Origin: an uncultured Ilumatobacter sp.
Lineage (GTDB): Bacteria > Actinomycetota > Acidimicrobiia > Acidimicrobiales > Ilumatobacteraceae
DNA length: 64,000 bases
Assembly: GCA_905480335.1 (NCBI GenBank)
Contig: CAJQPY010000021.1
Coordinates: 62,001 to 126,000, forward strand
Direction of reading: 5' to 3'
Under the pieces are notes generated by a model. The model ran no database searches, was not told the DNA's origin, and saw only the letters and a program-made list of their open reading frames with translations. A program made the position numbers and the translations under genes. This document shows, in pieces, positions 24,691 through 34,215 of this stretch (the stretch's first letter is position 1; each line of letters begins with the position of its first letter).

Positions 24691-25767
24691 TCAGGTCCTC
24701 AACGGAGCAGGTACGCCGATCGGCCAGTCCTCGACGACCTGATCAAGGAACTCGCTCATGCCGACGCCGACTCTGCCGTCGCACTCGTAGCGGGTCATCG
24801 CCTCGGTGATCCGGGTGTGGAGTTGCTCGCCCTCCGGCGTTGCGCGACGGTTACGGAGTGGAATCATCGACAACACCTCGCCGGTGATTTCGTACTCGCG
24901 ATCGGCGGTCTTCGCCCATGCGCGCATCGTCGTCTGCTCGCCTTTCTCGTCCCATTCAACGTCGACGCTGCAGTCGAGGACTTTGTGGTACTCGTTGCCC
25001 ACGAGCACCATGCCGCTCGCCGACGGGGAGCGGCCTTCGCCACGATCAATTACCGAAAGCATCATCGCGAAGTCGGCGCTGAACACCATTGGGAGCCAGC
25101 GGTACCACGTGAGTGCCTGCCAGTAACGCGGACCCCACGACTTGTCCCGTAGGCCGAGCCCGTCGATCTCCATGACCGTCCCGGCACGGTCACTGCTGTC
25201 GGCTCCGACTGTAATCGTGCCGGTCACCGAACAATGCTGTTCGTAATGCGCCTTGGCGAAGCTCTTGCCGGGCTCCACTTCGATCTCGCGACCGTCGGCG
25301 TACTGCGGCTTGCCCCCATACATGGGTGACACTGCGCGGTAATCGAGCGACACCGTGCACTCGACCATCGGGTTGTTCCGGAACGCGATCCGCGGGTCAG
25401 CCATCTGGCTGGGGTCGTCAAGCAGACAAACGCGGCCTGTGTACTCGACCGTCAGGTGCTCGAACGGCTCGACCACTGAGATCGTCAATCCGCCAGCGCT
25501 CATCACGTCGTTGTTGTCAATCTTCGGACGATCGTAGATGAAACCAACGCGTCCATCGGGGAGATAGAGACAGACGGTCATCTCGGCATACCCCTCGTTG
25601 ACCCGGTTGCCGAGCCGGAACCATCCGCCTCCCTGCAGTCCGAGGTCGAACGCGTTGAGATACATCGACTCGTTGTAGTTTTCGGCCTCGTCGGGAGCGT
25701 GGGTGTACTCGTCCTCGGGTTCGAGCACGACCACGATCTCGTCGGAGTCGGCCTGTGGCTCAGTCAT
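24691..25767 (-). CDS. AttH/CrtC-like lipocalin-domain hypothetical protein
   Basis: 358 aa, soluble, rich in beta strands and tryptophan. FDLGLQGGGWFRLGNRVNEG and GLGLRDKSWGPRYWQALTWY resemble the double-lipocalin AttH/hydroxyneurosporene-synthase-like proteins found in catabolic clusters of actinobacteria. The RDKSWGPR motif is a common signature of that group. Enzymatic function is not settled; hydration or isomerisation of hydrophobic substrates has been suggested for relatives. Its start overlaps the stop of the FAH-family gene upstream by 8 bp, so the two are co-transcribed. Confidence 0.7.
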   Translation of the reverse strand: MTEPQADSDEIVVVLEPEDEYTHAPDEAENYNESMYLNAFDLGLQGGGWFRLGNRVNEGYAEMTVCLYLPDGRVGFIYDRPKIDNNDVMSAGGLTISVVEPFEHLTVEYTGRVCLLDDPSQMADPRIAFRNNPMVECTVSLDYRAVSPMYGGKPQYADGREIEVEPGKSFAKAHYEQHCSVTGTITVGADSSDRAGTVMEIDGLGLRDKSWGPRYWQALTWYRWLPMVFSADFAMMLSVIDRGEGRSPSASGMVLVGNEYHKVLDCSVDVEWDEKGEQTTMRAWAKTADREYEITGEVLSMIPLRNRRATPEGEQLHTRITEAMTRYECDGRVGVGMSEFLDQVVEDWPIGVPAPLRT

Positions 25768-26674
25768 CGGTGGTACTCGCTTTCCAGGCTGGTCTCCAGC
25801 CTGCGGGGATTGTCGCAGCGTACGGATGGTCAGGCAGTCGTCGACACCGGTTTGTGATCGTGCCGATGCCGTCGATCGTCGTGGTAATTACGTCACCATC
25901 GCCGAGAAACAGCCCCTGCGCAACGCCGACACCTCCAGGGGTACCAGTGAAGATCAAGTCACCGGCAGAAAGCGTCGCGACGTGGGAGAGGTACGACACC
26001 AGTGTCGGAATGTCGAAGATCAGGTCGGCTGTGGTCCCGTCCTGGCGGAGTTCTCCGTTGATGCGAGTCGTGATGTGCAGCGCAGACGGGTCGTCGAGTT
26101 CGTCGGGCGAGACAACGACCGGACCGATCGGGCCAAAGGTGTCGAACGACTTGCCGAGGCTGAACTGCGGTGGTGTCGCGGCCATCTGGACGGCGCGGTC
26201 GGATACGTCCTGGCCGACGCACAACCCGGCAACGTGGTCCCACCCATGCTCAGCCGAGATGTCGCGTCCGCCCGGCCCGATCACCACGACCAACTCGCCC
26301 TCATAGTCGCAGTAGTCGCTGCGGAGCTGAATCTCGGCGTTCGGCGCGGCGATGCTCGACCGGAACTTGGTGAAGATCAGCGGCAGATCGGGGGCGTCCA
26401 TCCCGCCTTCGGACGCATGATTCGCGTAATTAAGCCCGACTCCGAAGACCTGCGCCGGGTTCGGAATCGGCGGACCGAGGATCGTCTCGTCGAGCGCGCT
26501 CGACGGTACCGCAGGGGTGAGCGAACGATGCAGCTCGGATAGGTCCGACGGCGCCGACAGGAGTTGACCGGCCTCGCTCCCCAGCCGGCCATCCGTCGTG
26601 GACTCGATGTCGACGGAGCGGTCGCCCAGAACCAGCGCCGCACGACCGGCGACGTTTGCGAGTCGAAAACTCAT
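25760..26674 (-). CDS. Fumarylacetoacetate hydrolase (FAH) family protein
   Basis: 304 aa. FAH fold with FGVGLNYANHASEG near residue 82, the metal-binding acidic residues in YEGELVVVIG and GQDVSDRAVQ, and the C-terminal DLIFTGTPGGVG. Family members cleave C-C bonds of 1,3-diketo acids, hydrate 2-hydroxypentadienoates or decarboxylate oxaloacetate-type compounds, all late steps in aromatic ring degradation. Two adjacent ATGs exist (26677, 26674). Divergent from the LLM gene, and followed by the AttH-like gene with 8-bp overlap. A role downstream of ring cleavage is likely. Confidence 0.9.
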   Translation of the reverse strand: MSFRLANVAGRAALVLGDRSVDIESTTDGRLGSEAGQLLSAPSDLSELHRSLTPAVPSSALDETILGPPIPNPAQVFGVGLNYANHASEGGMDAPDLPLIFTKFRSSIAAPNAEIQLRSDYCDYEGELVVVIGPGGRDISAEHGWDHVAGLCVGQDVSDRAVQMAATPPQFSLGKSFDTFGPIGPVVVSPDELDDPSALHITTRINGELRQDGTTADLIFDIPTLVSYLSHVATLSAGDLIFTGTPGGVGVAQGLFLGDGDVITTTIDGIGTITNRCRRLPDHPYAATIPAGWRPAWKASTTDD

Positions 26675-26747
26675 CACATCATCATCGTCGGCGACTCAGC
26701 CACGGCTCGCACCGAAGCCAGGCCCGGCGACGAGGCGGTGTACGGTC

Positions 26748-27785
26748 GTGCACGTGGCTGCGCATCCCGAACTCGGTTTCTACACACTCGCTGGAGCACC
26801 CGAATCGCCCCGAGAGCTGATCGGCGAGATCCGCGAGGCAGAGGCGATGGGGCTCGGGGCGGCGTTCATCTCCGAGCGCTTCAACATCAAGGAGGCCGCC
26901 ACGCTGAGCGGCGCAGCGGCCGCAGTGTCCGACGAGATCCGGATCATCACGGGTGCCACAAACCACAACACCCGCCATCCGATGGTCACGGCGTCGTATG
27001 CCACCACGATGCACTATCTCTCGGGTGGCAGGTTCACCCTCGGAATCGGGCGGGGGATCCCACCGATGCAGGACGCCTACGGCATCGACCGGGTCACCAC
27101 GGCGCAGATGGAGGACTTCGCACAGCTGATGCGACGGCTCTGGCACGGCGAGACGATCATCGGTCACGACGGTCCGGCAGGCTCGTGGCCGGTCCTGCGA
27201 CTCGACCCCGACTTCGATGCGGACATCCCGCTCGGCCTCGTCGCATTCGGGCCGAACTCGCTCGAACTTGGTGGCCGACTCTTCGACGATGTAATCCTCC
27301 ACACGTTCTTCACCGATGAAACGGTCGAGCGCTGCGTGACGACCGTGAAGACCGCTGCCGAACAGGCGGGGCGCGATCCCGACGACGTCCGCGTGTGGTC
27401 GTGCTTCGCCACGATCGGCGACCACATCGACGAGCCGCTGCAACTGAAGAAGAGCGTCGGTCGTCTTGCGACGTACCTCCAGGCGTACGGCGATCTGATG
27501 GTCGACACCAACCGATGGGACGCAGCGGTGCTCGACGCGTTCCGAGCCGACGAGATGGTCACCGCGTTTCGCGGCGCGATCGACGACAAAGCCACGACGG
27601 CTGAGCTCGAACACATCGCCACGCTCCTCCCTGACGAGTGGTTGGCCGCGGCGGCGACCGGGACCGCCGACGAGTGCGCAGCCGCCGTACGGCACCAACT
27701 CGCGCTGGGTGCCGACGCCGTCATCCTCCACGGCGCCACGCCGACTCAGCTCCGACCGGTCATCGACGCCTACGCGAACACCTGA
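26748..27785 (+). CDS. LLM-class F420-dependent oxidoreductase
   Basis: About 345 aa, a luciferase-like TIM barrel: LGFYTLAGAPESPRELIGEI at the N-terminus, ATNHNTRHPMVTASYATTMH and GRFTLGIGRGI. These match the actinobacterial LLM subgroup annotated as F420-dependent (TIGR03857 style) rather than FMN monooxygenases. It reduces or oxidises an alcohol, ketone or imine with F420. Start is uncertain between the GTG codons at 26748 and 26754; further upstream sequence overlaps the divergent FAH gene. Neighbouring ADH and SDR genes on the same strand (84 bp and more downstream) suggest a shared pathway. Confidence 0.87.
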   Translation: MHVAAHPELGFYTLAGAPESPRELIGEIREAEAMGLGAAFISERFNIKEAATLSGAAAAVSDEIRIITGATNHNTRHPMVTASYATTMHYLSGGRFTLGIGRGIPPMQDAYGIDRVTTAQMEDFAQLMRRLWHGETIIGHDGPAGSWPVLRLDPDFDADIPLGLVAFGPNSLELGGRLFDDVILHTFFTDETVERCVTTVKTAAEQAGRDPDDVRVWSCFATIGDHIDEPLQLKKSVGRLATYLQAYGDLMVDTNRWDAAVLDAFRADEMVTAFRGAIDDKATTAELEHIATLLPDEWLAAAATGTADECAAAVRHQLALGADAVILHGATPTQLRPVIDAYANT

Positions 27786-27868
27786 CCGGACGCGGTATCG
27801 CTCGGCTCACGCACCGATTGGGCGGCGCGTCTATCGTGGTCCAAAGTCGCGACGAGCAAGGGGGCATC

Positions 27869-28963
27869 ATGAAGGTGCAGGCAGCAGTCATGCGGACCGG
27901 GAACGGACCGTTCACGATCGAGGAACTGGAGCTCGAGGCGCCACGCAGCGACGAAGTGCTCGTCCGGATGGTGGCCACGGGAATGTGCCATACCGACCTG
28001 TTGTCGCGAGAGCTCCCACCCGAATTCTTCGGCGGTCCGCAGGTGTACGGCCACGAGGGCTGCGGGGTGGTCCAGGCAGTCGGCGCCGGCGTTACCGATC
28101 TCGCCGAGGGCGACCATGTCGTCCTGTCGTTCAACCACTGTGGGACATGCCCGGCATGCGACACCGGCAAGCTTCCGTACTGCTACAACCTGACCGAGCA
28201 CAACATGAGCGGCGGACGACCCGACGGCTCAAAGGCGTTCACAGACTCCGGAGGCGAATCCATCGGATCACACTTCTTCGGCCAGTCGTCGTTCGCGAGC
28301 CACTCGGTGGTGGCGCGCACGTCAGTCGTCAAGGTTGACCCGTCCTACGACCTCACCCTCCTCGGTCCACTGGGCTGCGGGATCCAGACCGGCGCCGGCG
28401 CGATCCTCAACACGCTCGACGTGCAACCTGGGTCATCAGTCGTCGTCACGGGAGCCGGAGCACTCGGACTCAGTGCCGTCATGGCCGCCAAGGTTGCCGG
28501 CGCAGAAACGATCATTGCGATCGACCGCCATGCGAACCGACTCGAACTCGCCGAGAAGTACGGGGCAACGGCGACGCTGTCGGGTGACCCGGCCGACCTG
28601 ACCTCCGGGATCCACGAGGCCACCGGCGGCGGCGCCGACTACGCGTTCGACACCACCGGCAATGCTGCGGTGGTGCGCGCCTCCTTCGAAGGGCTCAACA
28701 ACCTCGGTACGATCGGGCTCGCCGGCGTCGGGTTCGGCGACCTCACGTTCGACTTCATCTCGCTGATCGGCGGGCGCACGATCACCGGCGTGATGGAAGG
28801 CGACTCCACCCCGAACGAGTTCATCCCGCGCCTGGCTCAGCTCAATGCCGACGGACGATTCCCATACCACGAGCTGATCACCACCTATCCGATCGACCAG
28901 ATCAACGATGCCGAAGCTGCAAGCGCCGACGGCTCGGTGATCAAGCCGGTCCTCGTGTTCTGA
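27869..28963 (+). CDS. Zinc-dependent alcohol dehydrogenase (aryl/allyl alcohol type)
   Basis: 364 aa medium-chain ADH. Catalytic zinc ligands are Cys40 (GMCHTD), His62 (GHEGCG) and a Cys in LLGPLGCGIQTG. The structural zinc lobe is Cys91/94/97/105 (CGTCPACDTGKLPYC). The nucleotide loop is VVTGAGALGLSAVMAAKVAG with Asp after strand 2 (IAIDRH), favouring NAD. The sequence is like benzyl/aryl-alcohol and related dehydrogenases acting on bulky primary alcohols. The ATG at 27869 has AAGGGGG upstream. Follows the LLM gene by 83 bp and precedes an SDR; all three probably oxidise intermediates of one pathway. Confidence 0.92.
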   Translation: MKVQAAVMRTGNGPFTIEELELEAPRSDEVLVRMVATGMCHTDLLSRELPPEFFGGPQVYGHEGCGVVQAVGAGVTDLAEGDHVVLSFNHCGTCPACDTGKLPYCYNLTEHNMSGGRPDGSKAFTDSGGESIGSHFFGQSSFASHSVVARTSVVKVDPSYDLTLLGPLGCGIQTGAGAILNTLDVQPGSSVVVTGAGALGLSAVMAAKVAGAETIIAIDRHANRLELAEKYGATATLSGDPADLTSGIHEATGGGADYAFDTTGNAAVVRASFEGLNNLGTIGLAGVGFGDLTFDFISLIGGRTITGVMEGDSTPNEFIPRLAQLNADGRFPYHELITTYPIDQINDAEAASADGSVIKPVLVF

Positions 28964-29014
28964 CGCCGCTCACCTCGCATCGATCCGAATAGCGGGGAGG
29001 TGCAATGGTGGCGC

Positions 29015-29782
29015 ATGGATCTTCAACTCTCCGGCAAACGCGCGCTCGTCTCGGCGGGGCACAAAGGCCTCGGTCATGCGATTGCCACCCGACTGCTCGA
29101 GGAGGGCGCCGCAGTCGCGATTTGCTGTCGCCGGCAGGACGAGCTCGATGAAGCCGTCGAGTCACTCGGAGCACTCGGCACCGTTGACGGCCAGATCTGC
29201 GACTTCTCTGATCCCGATGCTGTCCAGGCCTGGGTCGCCACCGCAGGCGAGGCGCTCGGCGGCATCGACATCTGCATCGGCAATGCGAGTGCCAGCGGAC
29301 AGCGCGGCGAAGGTCCGCAGCCGTGGCAGAACAGCTTCGCCGTCGACATCTTGGGAACGGCGATGTTCTACGAGGCTGCCAAACCGTTCCTCGTCGAGTC
29401 CGACGCCGCCGCCATCGTGCAGATCGCCACGATCACCGCAATCGAACACCACGACGTGCCGATCAGCCCCAGCTACGGAGCGAGCAAGGCCGCCACGATC
29501 AACCTGATCGCGCAGCTCGCTCAGCGGTGGGGCCCAGAAGGCATCCGCGCCAACACCGTGTCACCCGGGCCGATCCTCATCGAGAACGGTCGGTGGGACG
29601 ACATCCGCGAGCGACTCCCCGAGCTGTACGAACGTGACCGCCTGATGCACCCCCAGGAGCGGATGGGGACCGGCGACGAGATCGCCGACGTCGTGGCATT
29701 CCTCGCGTCACCGCGCGCCAGTTGGATGAACGGCGCCAACCTCGTGGTCGACGGCGGCTACACCAAACAAGTCGGCTTCTGA
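29015..29782 (+). CDS. SDR-family oxidoreductase
   Basis: 255 aa classical short-chain dehydrogenase. MDLQLSGKRALVSAGHKGLG with an unusual nucleotide loop SAGHKGLG (instead of TGGxxGIG), ICCRRQ after strand 2, which hints at NADP, and catalytic YGASK. The C-terminus ends ASWMNGANLVVDGGYTKQ as in 3-oxoacyl-ACP reductase-like enzymes. A GGGGAGG box lies at 28994-29000; the spacing to ATG 29015 is a little long. The reaction is a ketone/alcohol interconversion; substrate unknown. Last plus-strand gene before the minus-strand sulfatase operon. Confidence 0.88.
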   Translation: MDLQLSGKRALVSAGHKGLGHAIATRLLEEGAAVAICCRRQDELDEAVESLGALGTVDGQICDFSDPDAVQAWVATAGEALGGIDICIGNASASGQRGEGPQPWQNSFAVDILGTAMFYEAAKPFLVESDAAAIVQIATITAIEHHDVPISPSYGASKAATINLIAQLAQRWGPEGIRANTVSPGPILIENGRWDDIRERLPELYERDRLMHPQERMGTGDEIADVVAFLASPRASWMNGANLVVDGGYTKQVGF

Positions 29783-29826
29783 ACGACCGATCGGACACCG
29801 CCGACCCTCGTCGGTCAGCGCGCTGA

Positions 29827-30774
29827 TCAAGGCACTGGTGTGCGTCGGGCTACGTGTACCCAGCGGGTGAAGCCGGCACGTTTCCGGACGGTGCACACCT
29901 CGACCTCGCTGTAGCCAGCAGCGCGTAGCCACAGCGTGATGTCGGCACGTGCGACGTAGACCGCCTCCGGCGCCAGCTCCGCACCCCGCTCGAGGATGGC
30001 GCGAATGGTCGGTTCGTCGGCCTCGATGGCATGGCCGTACGGCAGGTCGGTGACGATCGCGTCCGCGACCTGATGGTGCAGGCGCGAGTCCGCTTGCACC
30101 ACCGTGGCGGCGTAGCCAAAGTGCGCGAGGTTCTCGCGGGTCATCCCGACCATCGCCGGCTTCCAATCCACTCCATGTGCTTCGAGGCCGAGCGCCGCCG
30201 CCTCCAGCACGATCGAGCCCGCGCCGCAGCACGGGTCCAGCACCGACCGTGCCGTCGGGACGAGGTTGACGAGCGCTCGCGCGAACCGTCCGTCGAGCGA
30301 CGACGACGTCGTCCACGGTTTCGAGTCGTGGCGGCGATACGACGCGTCCGTTTCCGCAACCACCTCGCCGAACAGCACACGATCAGCACTCGCAGCAACG
30401 ATGAAGCGGTGGCGCGGCTGTCTGAGATCCGGGCCGAACGGGATCACGTCGGCAAGTGTGGTTGCGACCTCCTGGGTCGACCGACCGACGCGCCCCGAAG
30501 GGTCGTGCAGGTCGATCCGGAAGTCGTCAGCAGGAAATTCCTTCGCGGCCACCGCCGCCACGAGTGCGTCGAACGATCCAGCGCCGGCAATCACGTGCAG
30601 GCCCTTCTGCACATACGCGGAGCGAGCCACGAGGTCGATGGTGTCGCAGTCTGCGATGCCGTCCTCGTCCGCAGTCCCGCCCGTCAGACTCCGACACTCG
30701 GCGGCGATCAGCCCATTGCGGTCGACGCGGGCGCAGACGGCCACCGTCTGGGCAGGTCGAGCAGCAGCCGTCAC
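29827..30774 (-). CDS. Trm11-like SAM-dependent RNA/DNA methyltransferase
   Basis: 315 aa. An N-terminal ~130-residue part of THUMP-like character, then a class I methyltransferase: motif I LDPCCGAGSIVLEAA, motif II VDWKPAM, and catalytic motif IV TDLPYGHAIE, the (D/N)xPYG type used for exocyclic amino methylation of guanine or adenine. This is the pattern of tRNA guanine-N2 methyltransferases (Trm11/TrmG10). It is the last gene of the sulfatase operon, 19 bp after the DUF1330-like gene, an odd place for a tRNA enzyme, so it may simply be read-through from that operon. Confidence 0.8.
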   Translation of the reverse strand: MTAAARPAQTVAVCARVDRNGLIAAECRSLTGGTADEDGIADCDTIDLVARSAYVQKGLHVIAGAGSFDALVAAVAAKEFPADDFRIDLHDPSGRVGRSTQEVATTLADVIPFGPDLRQPRHRFIVAASADRVLFGEVVAETDASYRRHDSKPWTTSSSLDGRFARALVNLVPTARSVLDPCCGAGSIVLEAAALGLEAHGVDWKPAMVGMTRENLAHFGYAATVVQADSRLHHQVADAIVTDLPYGHAIEADEPTIRAILERGAELAPEAVYVARADITLWLRAAGYSEVEVCTVRKRAGFTRWVHVARRTPVP

Positions 30775-30793
30775 CGCCTCAGCATGTCGGGAA

Positions 30794-31627
30794 TCAGGCT
30801 TTGATCGACGCGGTGAGCATGTTCAGTCCTGCGCGGACGATCATCGTGTACGTGTCGGCAATCGCCACCTCACGGTGGTCCTTCTGGGCTTCGAGACGAG
30901 CCGGGTCCGTGACCACCGCCATGAACGCCGCCTTGCTCGGAAACTCGTTGAATCGGACCTGGTGCCAGGCCCGTCCGTCACCGATGATCGTACCCTCCAC
31001 TGCGAACCACCCGTTGATCCGCACACCGTGGCGGAGTGCAACCTTGGCCGCCTCACTCTGGTACTGCTCCATGTGCGTCGGCGTCGCGTTCGCAGCATCG
31101 GCGTCGTGGAAACGCAGGACGTGGACCACCACGACCGGACCGTCCTCCGCCGTCGGTGGATACGGCACGTCGGCCCAGTCGACGGGGGTGAAACCCGCAG
31201 GCGCGTCCGGTTGCGGCATCGGCTGCGTGCCCATCACAATCGTCGACTGCATGCCGGCGTCCTTGTGCTTGTGCGACTCCTGGAAGGTCGGAAGGGACTG
31301 CATCTCGGTGAACGACCTGCGGGTCGGATACTTCACGACGGCGACTCGGTCCCACACCGTCTCGTCACCGAGCAGTTGCTGGTCGACGTCACCGAAGAGG
31401 ACCGGAGCTGCGCCGACCGCGGCGAGCGAGTCGAGCGGCGAATACAGATCATCGGCCTCCTCGCCCGTCACGGTCGACTCGCGACCATCCGCGTAGTCAG
31501 CGACCTCGCGGTACTTCATCAGGTTGACCATCCACACGGGGCCGTCGTCGTCGGCCACTGTGGTGGCCAGCTTCAACCCATAGGCCTGGTCGATGGTTCC
31601 GTAGCGGGGCCCGGTCTGCTCGCTCAC
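30794..31627 (-). CDS. Tandem DUF1330-like ferredoxin-fold protein
   Basis: 277 aa with two similar halves. GPVWMVNLMKYREVADYADG near residue 28 and VVVVHVLRFHDADAANATPT near 160 have the strand pattern of DUF1330/dimeric alpha-beta barrel domains. Each half ends with a Phe-x-Glu or Phe-Asn-Glu motif (RRSFTEMQSLP, FNEFPSKAAFMAV). Biochemical function of the family is poorly known; related folds act as monooxygenases or isomerases. The start overlaps the upstream sulfatase-DJ-1 gene by 4 bp (31624-31627), so it belongs to the operon. Not a recognised named enzyme. Confidence 0.72.
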   Translation of the reverse strand: MSEQTGPRYGTIDQAYGLKLATTVADDDGPVWMVNLMKYREVADYADGRESTVTGEEADDLYSPLDSLAAVGAAPVLFGDVDQQLLGDETVWDRVAVVKYPTRRSFTEMQSLPTFQESHKHKDAGMQSTIVMGTQPMPQPDAPAGFTPVDWADVPYPPTAEDGPVVVVHVLRFHDADAANATPTHMEQYQSEAAKVALRHGVRINGWFAVEGTIIGDGRAWHQVRFNEFPSKAAFMAVVTDPARLEAQKDHREVAIADTYTMIVRAGLNMLTASIKA

Positions 31628-34215
31628 GACGGGCTCGCCCCTGCGTCGGCAGCTGCCGCAACGATCTGCATCATCTCACGGGCCACCATCGGCCCGGCGT
31701 TCTGGTTCTGGCCCGTCACGAGATTTCCGTCGACCACCCAGTGATTGGCGAACGGGTCACGGAACTTCGTCTCGCTCTCGAAGAGTGCGCCCTCGCCGCG
31801 CAGCTCGCGTTCGGGGTGGTGCGGTGTCGCGTCGATGCCGAGTTCCTGCACCTGCTTGTCGGTCACCGCCGAGATCTTGCGGCCGGCGACGAGTGGCGAG
31901 CCATCGGCAGTCTTCGCGTTGAGCAGCCCGAGCGGGCCGTGACACACGCCGCCCATCACCAGACCAGCGGCGTTGGCTTCGGTCATCTTCTCGCCGAGCG
32001 GCTCGGAGAAGCCGAAGTCGAATGCCGCGCCCCAGCCGCCCGCAAGGAACACGACGTCGTAGTCGGACATGTCGAGGTCACCGATCGCCAGCGAGTCGGC
32101 GACCTTGCTGCGCAGTTCATCGTCAGCGAGGAAACGGTCGTCGTCCGACGTGCGAATCACGGGCTTGAGTGACTTCGGGTCGACCGCGACCATGCCGCCG
32201 CTCGGGCTGGCGATGTCAACGTCCATCCCCGCGTCAAGGAATGCGTAGTGCGGCACGGTCATCTCACTGGCGAAGACACCCGTCGGCTTCGCGATGTCGA
32301 GCCACGCGACATTGGTCGCGACGACAAGCGCACGCTTGCCCGCGAGGTCGAAGATGGTCGCATCAGGATCGTCCGGGTGCATGCCGAGCTTCTGGACGAG
32401 CGCGCGAGCAGCGCGGGCGGGTGCGGGTGGTGTCTTCGTCATCGGTCCTGCTGTGGGTTGGCGTGACGCGTAGGGCCACGGGTGGTTACGTTCCGGAACG
32501 ACGCGAGCGCGTTCCGCTTTCAAGGCGTCGCGCATCCGGGCGAACACCTCGGCGACGGCCGAGTCGCGTTCGACGTCGTGCCATCGGTTGAGTGCTTCGA
32601 TCAGATCGTGATCGAGGTCGTAGAGCTCCCACTGATCGGGGAGCGGTTCCGAGCGGTACGTGTCGGGGCCGGGGCCACCGCTGGCCGCGAGGTGGCGCAC
32701 GCCGGGCTCGGTCCACGTTGCCGGATCGTCGAACACCCGGACCAGCTTCCAGAGCGTCCCGTCGATGCGATGCACCAGCCCTTCGAAGTTCGACGCGACG
32801 TGTGCGGGGGTGTTGATCCGCAATGGCAGTGGCGGCTTCACCGTCCGCCGGAGCCGACGGGCGACGCCCGAGGCGCCGCTGTCGCCTTCGAGCATGTTGT
32901 CGTTGGTCATGAGGTACACCGGGCGATCGCGGTCGGCGTTCGCCGGTTCGTCGACGACCGACATGAGGCTGTTTCCGGGCAACGGATGGACCTCGGTGAA
33001 GTCCTTCTCCAGCACGCCGGCTGCGGTCGACTCGTCGATCCCGGCCGCCACGAGCAACGTCGGAACGATGTCGACATGTGATGTCGGGGCCCCCTCGACC
33101 ACCGCTCCGGCCGTCGGTGCAGTACCGACACGGGCGATCGAGAACGGCACGCGAGTCGCCTCGTCGTAGAGGTTGAACCACTTCTGGTGCAGACCACCGT
33201 GGGCGCCGAGGAGGTCACCGTGATCGGAGGTCTTCACGATGAGCGCATCGGAGCCCTCGTCCGTGATGGCGCGTCGCACTCGGTCGAGTGGAGCATCGAC
33301 CTCGGCATGCAACCGGTGGTACAGGTCGCGGTACTCCTGTGCCTTCTTGGAGTACGTGCCGGCGACGGCGCGGACCGGTCCGTAGCCGGAGGGGTACGTG
33401 TCGCGGTATGCGATCTGTGCGGCCGGTTTGGTGGCAAGGTCCTCGTGTTGGGTGGGCGCCTCGGGGACGTGCGGTGGGTCGAGCGGTGACGGCTCGAGCG
33501 GGTTTCGGCGGCGCGCCCACGCCGGGAAGAGCACGATGTCGTGTGGGTTGACGAAGCTCGCGACGAGGAGAAACGGACGGAGTGCTTCAGCGTCGCCGGC
33601 GGCGCGACGTTCGTAGCGATCGGTGAGCCAGGCGACCACCCGGTCCGCGATCAGCGGATCCCGGCGAACACCTGCATCACGGAACTTGCCGCCATGCGGT
33701 TCGGGGCCGATCCAGCCGGAAAAGCCGTACGGGTCCAGCCGATCCGCCTGGCGGTACTGCTCGACGCCGTCGGCGAGGACGTTGCCGTCATCGTCGTTCG
33801 CATCGACCCGGTTGCCTTCGGCATCGTGAAGGTCGGCATGGGAAAGGTGCCACTTGCCGTCGTAGTGGGTGTCGTAGCCGGCGGTGCGGAACCAATGGCC
33901 GAGTGTCGGGACTTCACCTTCGGGGAGCCAACGCATTCGCGAGTCATCGGCCATCTTGCCGAGGCCGTCGGTCTGGGTGACGCCGTGGACCTCGGGATAC
34001 TGACCGGTGAAGATCGTCGGCCGGCTCGGCACGCAGGCGAGCGAGCCCGTGTAGTGCCGGCGGAAGTTGACGGCGTTGTCTTCGAACCACGTGGCGCCGG
34101 TGAGCGCCGTCCGCCGCCACGCGGCCACGTCATCGGACTCGTATGGCGGCGCAGCGCGCTCCTCATCGGTCATGATCACGATCACATCAGGGCGCGTTGC
34201 CTGTTCGCCGCTCAT
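31624..34215 (-). CDS. Sulfatase fused to a DJ-1/PfpI domain
   Basis: 863 aa. Residues 1-~585 are an alkaline-phosphatase-fold sulfatase: metal Asp in VIVIMTDEER, formylglycine motif CVPSRPTIFTGQ with Cys61 converted by a formylglycine-generating enzyme (not in this window), KWHLSH, and KTSDHGDLLGAHGG. Residues ~620-863 are a DJ-1/PfpI domain of the Hsp31/YhbO group with VVFLAGGWGAAFDF and the nucleophile Cys758 in GGVCHGPLG. The join is a Pro/Ala-rich stretch containing Met592 (MTKTPPAPAR), so internal initiation could give a free DJ-1 protein. DJ-1 relatives include glyoxalases and hydratases. Both ends overlap neighbours by ATGA. I know of no characterised sulfatase with this partner. Confidence 0.88.
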   Translation of the reverse strand: MSGEQATRPDVIVIMTDEERAAPPYESDDVAAWRRTALTGATWFEDNAVNFRRHYTGSLACVPSRPTIFTGQYPEVHGVTQTDGLGKMADDSRMRWLPEGEVPTLGHWFRTAGYDTHYDGKWHLSHADLHDAEGNRVDANDDDGNVLADGVEQYRQADRLDPYGFSGWIGPEPHGGKFRDAGVRRDPLIADRVVAWLTDRYERRAAGDAEALRPFLLVASFVNPHDIVLFPAWARRRNPLEPSPLDPPHVPEAPTQHEDLATKPAAQIAYRDTYPSGYGPVRAVAGTYSKKAQEYRDLYHRLHAEVDAPLDRVRRAITDEGSDALIVKTSDHGDLLGAHGGLHQKWFNLYDEATRVPFSIARVGTAPTAGAVVEGAPTSHVDIVPTLLVAAGIDESTAAGVLEKDFTEVHPLPGNSLMSVVDEPANADRDRPVYLMTNDNMLEGDSGASGVARRLRRTVKPPLPLRINTPAHVASNFEGLVHRIDGTLWKLVRVFDDPATWTEPGVRHLAASGGPGPDTYRSEPLPDQWELYDLDHDLIEALNRWHDVERDSAVAEVFARMRDALKAERARVVPERNHPWPYASRQPTAGPMTKTPPAPARAARALVQKLGMHPDDPDATIFDLAGKRALVVATNVAWLDIAKPTGVFASEMTVPHYAFLDAGMDVDIASPSGGMVAVDPKSLKPVIRTSDDDRFLADDELRSKVADSLAIGDLDMSDYDVVFLAGGWGAAFDFGFSEPLGEKMTEANAAGLVMGGVCHGPLGLLNAKTADGSPLVAGRKISAVTDKQVQELGIDATPHHPERELRGEGALFESETKFRDPFANHWVVDGNLVTGQNQNAGPMVAREMMQIVAAAADAGASPS

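Noticed and set aside
29801-29815. Small CCGAC/GTCGG hairpin between convergent SDR and methyltransferase genes
   Set aside because: Only 5 bp of stem and no U-tract; too weak to call a terminator.
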